The translations under genes were made by a program, and so were the position numbers. Positions 49,501 to 50,116 of a stretch of 50,116 bases of DNA are shown piece after piece. Positions within the stretch are counted from its first letter, which is position 1, and the number at the start of each line of letters is the position of its first letter. The stretch is taken from contig PHAR01000006.1 in NCBI GenBank assembly GCA_002840405.1, forward strand, positions 259,409 to 309,524. Reading direction: 5' to 3'. The DNA comes from Deltaproteobacteria bacterium HGW-Deltaproteobacteria-8 (GTDB taxonomy: Bacteria; Desulfobacterota; Desulfovibrionia; Desulfovibrionales; Desulfovibrionaceae). The notes beneath the pieces were generated by a model. That model searched no databases, was not told the DNA's origin, and saw nothing but the letters and a program-made list of their open reading frames with translations.

Positions 49501-50116
49501 ACAGCAAGTCCGAATCCAGCACCGCCACAGCAGGCAGCATCAGCAGCGGCGGCACGGTGTCTCTCTCGGCGGGCAAGGCAGCCACCCTTGAGGGAACAAA
49601 CATCGGCTCCGGCGGCGACACCACCATCAGTGCAACGGATGGCGTGAACTTCAGCGCCGCCCGCAGCACCGCGTCAAGCGAATCCTATGGTGGAAGCGCG
49701 AGCGTCGGAGGCGGCACAGGCTCCTCGACCAACGCCCAGGGCAGCACCAGCAGCAAGTCCGGCAACGCTGCCGTGGCAGGGAATTACAGCAGTTCCAAGG
49801 ACTCCATTGCCGAGGCGGGCAGCATCAGCTCCGGCGGCAACCTCAAGATCGTGAGCAACAAGGACGTGACCCTGGAGGGCACCAACCTCTCCGCCGCTGG
49901 CAAGGCCAGCGTGCTGGCGGGCGGCAACGTCAACTTCAAGGCTGCCGAGAGCACCTCGGAGTCCGTGGGCGTGGGCGTCTCGCTCTCCGGCTCTGGGCAA
50001 AAGACCACCCAGACCCCGGCAGCGCCGGTCAAGGCGCCCGCAGCACCCGTTGAAGGCAAGCCGGTCACCGGCGGCACCCAGGGTGCGGATGGCAGCGCGC
50101 AGAGCAAAGCCGACCT
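43596..50116 (+). CDS. TpsA/CdiA-FHA-like exoprotein, cut by window edge
   Basis: At least 2,173 residues open to the right edge. Extended signal (1-43, LVFA|AS). TPS domain (about 44-290): NPNL (114-117), ILNEV (126-130), NPFGI (155-159), CNGCGFIN (161-168). An FHA-1-like repeat zone follows, then the conserved middle block (about 870-995: YLVESNPLY, NYLGSDYLAEKYNF, KRLGDAGYE, LAPVVYLAAS) typical of CdiA/FHA. From about 1,010 on there are FHA-2 beta-helix repeats with motifs such as SISSGG, DVTLEGTNLSA. It is secreted by the TpsB partner and should form a long filament that carries adhesion or toxin functions at its C-terminus, which is not in this window. An ATCC-spaced GGAGC ribosome site precedes the ATG. 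Frame is intact throughout. Confidence 0.92.
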   Translation, partial: MKIVLTKRLTLRVTATKFLNFGLKVQALLLCSLLLFPPQLVFAASPVASGATNTTVTPAGNGVPVVNIAAPSAAGLSHNTYTSYNVDAQGLVLNNGDKSQTFRQSQLAGVVAANPNLAAGNQASIILNEVTSNNRSILAGFTEVLGGKAAVIVANPFGITCNGCGFINTDRASLVTGTPNLTAGALTGFGVNGGDILVTGTGINASAQQTLDLVSRKIVFQGQVNAQTLNVTAGTNTWDYNSGATSALAAAGGDPLPDYAIDSSALGGMYAGRINLKATEAGVGVRVLGNAAASTDDFIINSVGKIEIASKLSAARDLTITSTSAGADAIKATDANLSAGRNLALTASSGGATLSGGVLVATNDLKYTLGTLTDIATGTVLTDNNKRYGATAALNGTGAWTMDGVNYGSAGAFSATTGSLSIGDTSPTTLYSGSTLGLTATSGAFTLGNVGLQSVNDMTLSASSATSTGILTIGSAAQAKSTTGNMNLNAWYQLLNSGVLTTNTGNIVIRSGSGVSSDTRLVNQGAGSIWAGGQLNIADRDGLSTQNVLLSGTSKMGGNTVDISASRLDMTDTAVLTSPGNMRLYLASTGSGVIDAGAKILAATSGTGTLTLQTNIASGWQGIRNNGLIHSGQDIASINLGVGSEDYGAGTVSAVRNMSLAGFDAMYGNYIAGNDLTIGSDYGQVNLLPNSGDGSPNAMLSAGNDISITGARVRNWSVMNAARDITINASDLFTNAIGDASRWGFRYYDMGTDSLVSSTAYRAQIIAGRTITIAKGSNDYGQNAGIISAPTVNMSGAGIFSNADTIRGTSVNITIANFRNAAGGTSSTGAATGTSPTPVSTPGGVSFGGVVITIPTTPNGVFIPAASPGSHYLVESNPLYTNVDNYLGSDYLAEKYNFKSDEVIKRLGDAGYETYLVQQQLIGLAGTNLLTGYASEKAQMQGLMDHAGSQAKTLGLTYGTALSSTQQANLKEDMIWMVETTVSGQKVLAPVVYLAASTRQMFDGAPTVAADTINMNVASLNNAGTIKGNTINVTSTGDVRNTGGTIKGGDVSLSSTGGSVINEAAVNETVINRGGYVDVQTTAGKGGTITGTGNVSLSAAKNVENLSSTIQGGDVSIKAGGDVVNKTLVLTNVGGTSLRQTTADTGSISATNNLDINAGRDVQNLGAQLSAGKDASITAGRDVTFDTVSLANRDTTTTSDHSFVKNSDSSTTTTSITQVQGGLTTGGNLAITAKNDVTLASANLSAGKDASVDAGGDLNILARSNSLQSLTQSSGSGVGVGDGLLGKEKSTTDAFTSRAVVSNVAAGSITTGSEGNLSLSAGKTVILEGAKVNATGDIKIAAEDVQVLTAKDVDRTTTTKETTSYLAVSKGDSAKSGGTTASGATSGSSAVGGAKADSLASAGAATNYSKDLGGVDFSKTTTTKTFDENIHSVGSTLAAGKGLTITSKKDITLQGADVKAQGEVDLTGQNVNIMAAQDIHTSTSTSTTTKTGLYLNSSNNAGANADAGTTAGAAPGSVGTSADTNANAKAASNNSIDVMRTKTTDTATQDVTNTGTSLASGGTLRINSAKALTVQGSDVSGEQGVDVKAKDMQFLAAQDTHSSTTSTSSTSTGLYVDGASNAGAGTTAGAKASIGANAGAKAEASADAKLSVGVQVKTAGTTDTENTSTARVSTITSGSGSITRTAENKITDVGTAIDAAGDFRQSAATIESRAAENTASKTHSDTTNVGKVGVYAKAQAGATATAGATAGLDGAQAGADAKATGSVGAGVSASYARDANDSSSSASNAVVSTIKSGGKVTSVSAEKTSFEGTQISAGKGVEIEAGSLDFSAAKNTTASSSSTSNVNAQASVGLSRGTGKGVDVDLAAGASGGKAQSDTSTAIAGSISSGDGISIKTKDDTRLQGTNLSATGDTSVAAGGNLILDAARDTTSASASSYDASASLSVGKSSTAGGSSSKGGVQASGGFSNSKSESSTATAGSISSGGTVSLSAGKAATLEGTNIGSGGDTTISATDGVNFSAARSTASSESYGGSASVGGGTGSSTNAQGSTSSKSGNAAVAGNYSSSKDSIAEAGSISSGGNLKIVSNKDVTLEGTNLSAAGKASVLAGGNVNFKAAESTSESVGVGVSLSGSGQKTTQTPAAPVKAPAAPVEGKPVTGGTQGADGSAQSKAD

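Overview
The window is a high-GC bacterial chromosome segment. About 38.4 kb is the right-hand part of a temperate contractile-tailed (myovirus-like) prophage, and about 11.7 kb is flanking host DNA. Overall GC, codon use and the gene families suggest a Desulfovibrio-type sulfate reducer or a relative; this is an impression from the sequence, not a proven assignment. The prophage enters from the left edge and its integrase is not in view. Its right end is the 3' part of a tRNA-Glu (anticodon UUC) without a 5' half, as expected where a phage has recombined into a tRNA gene.

Left arm (1-2.6 kb): small leftward genes of unknown function, running off the edge into a repeat-bearing protein. They are read from a promoter (P_L) whose spacer carries an operator, AAAGA-N5-TCTTT. 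Immunity region (2.6-5.0 kb): a leftward cI-type S24 repressor, then a two-gene, visibly AT-richer pair (zinc-ribbon membrane protein and exported phospholipase-D-fold nuclease) closed by a terminator. A rightward promoter (P_R) with the same operator in its spacer drives a Cro-like gene that appears to be leaderless. Early region (5.1-14.3 kb): RecA-like/Sak4-type ATPase, ssDNA-binding-like protein, SF2 helicase, Cas4-like iron-sulfur nuclease, Toprim primase-helicase, a cluster of short repeats that could be the replication origin, a zinc-finger protein, a RusA resolvase, and a possible late regulator ending just before a terminator.

Late region (14.4-38.2 kb): terminase subunits, SPP1-type portal, scaffold, capsid, connector genes, tail sheath and tube, a tail-assembly chaperone with a probable -1 frameshift on an A9 run, tape measure, a P2/Mu-like baseplate set (LysM hub protein, gpD, gpV, gp25/gpW, gpJ, gpI), fibre and tip genes, and a lysis cassette (holin, exported lytic transglycosylase, Rz/Rz1 pair), with an HNH protein and a DksA/TraR-like zinc protein. 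Intrinsic terminators divide this region into head, sheath and fibre blocks.

Host flank (38.45 kb to end): the tRNA terminator, a leftward sensor kinase (7TMR-DISM type, predicted lipoprotein) overlapping its NarL/LuxR response regulator, and, divergently, a two-partner secretion locus: a TpsB/CdiB-like outer-membrane transporter and a very large TpsA/CdiA-FHA-like exoprotein that runs off the right edge before its C-terminus.
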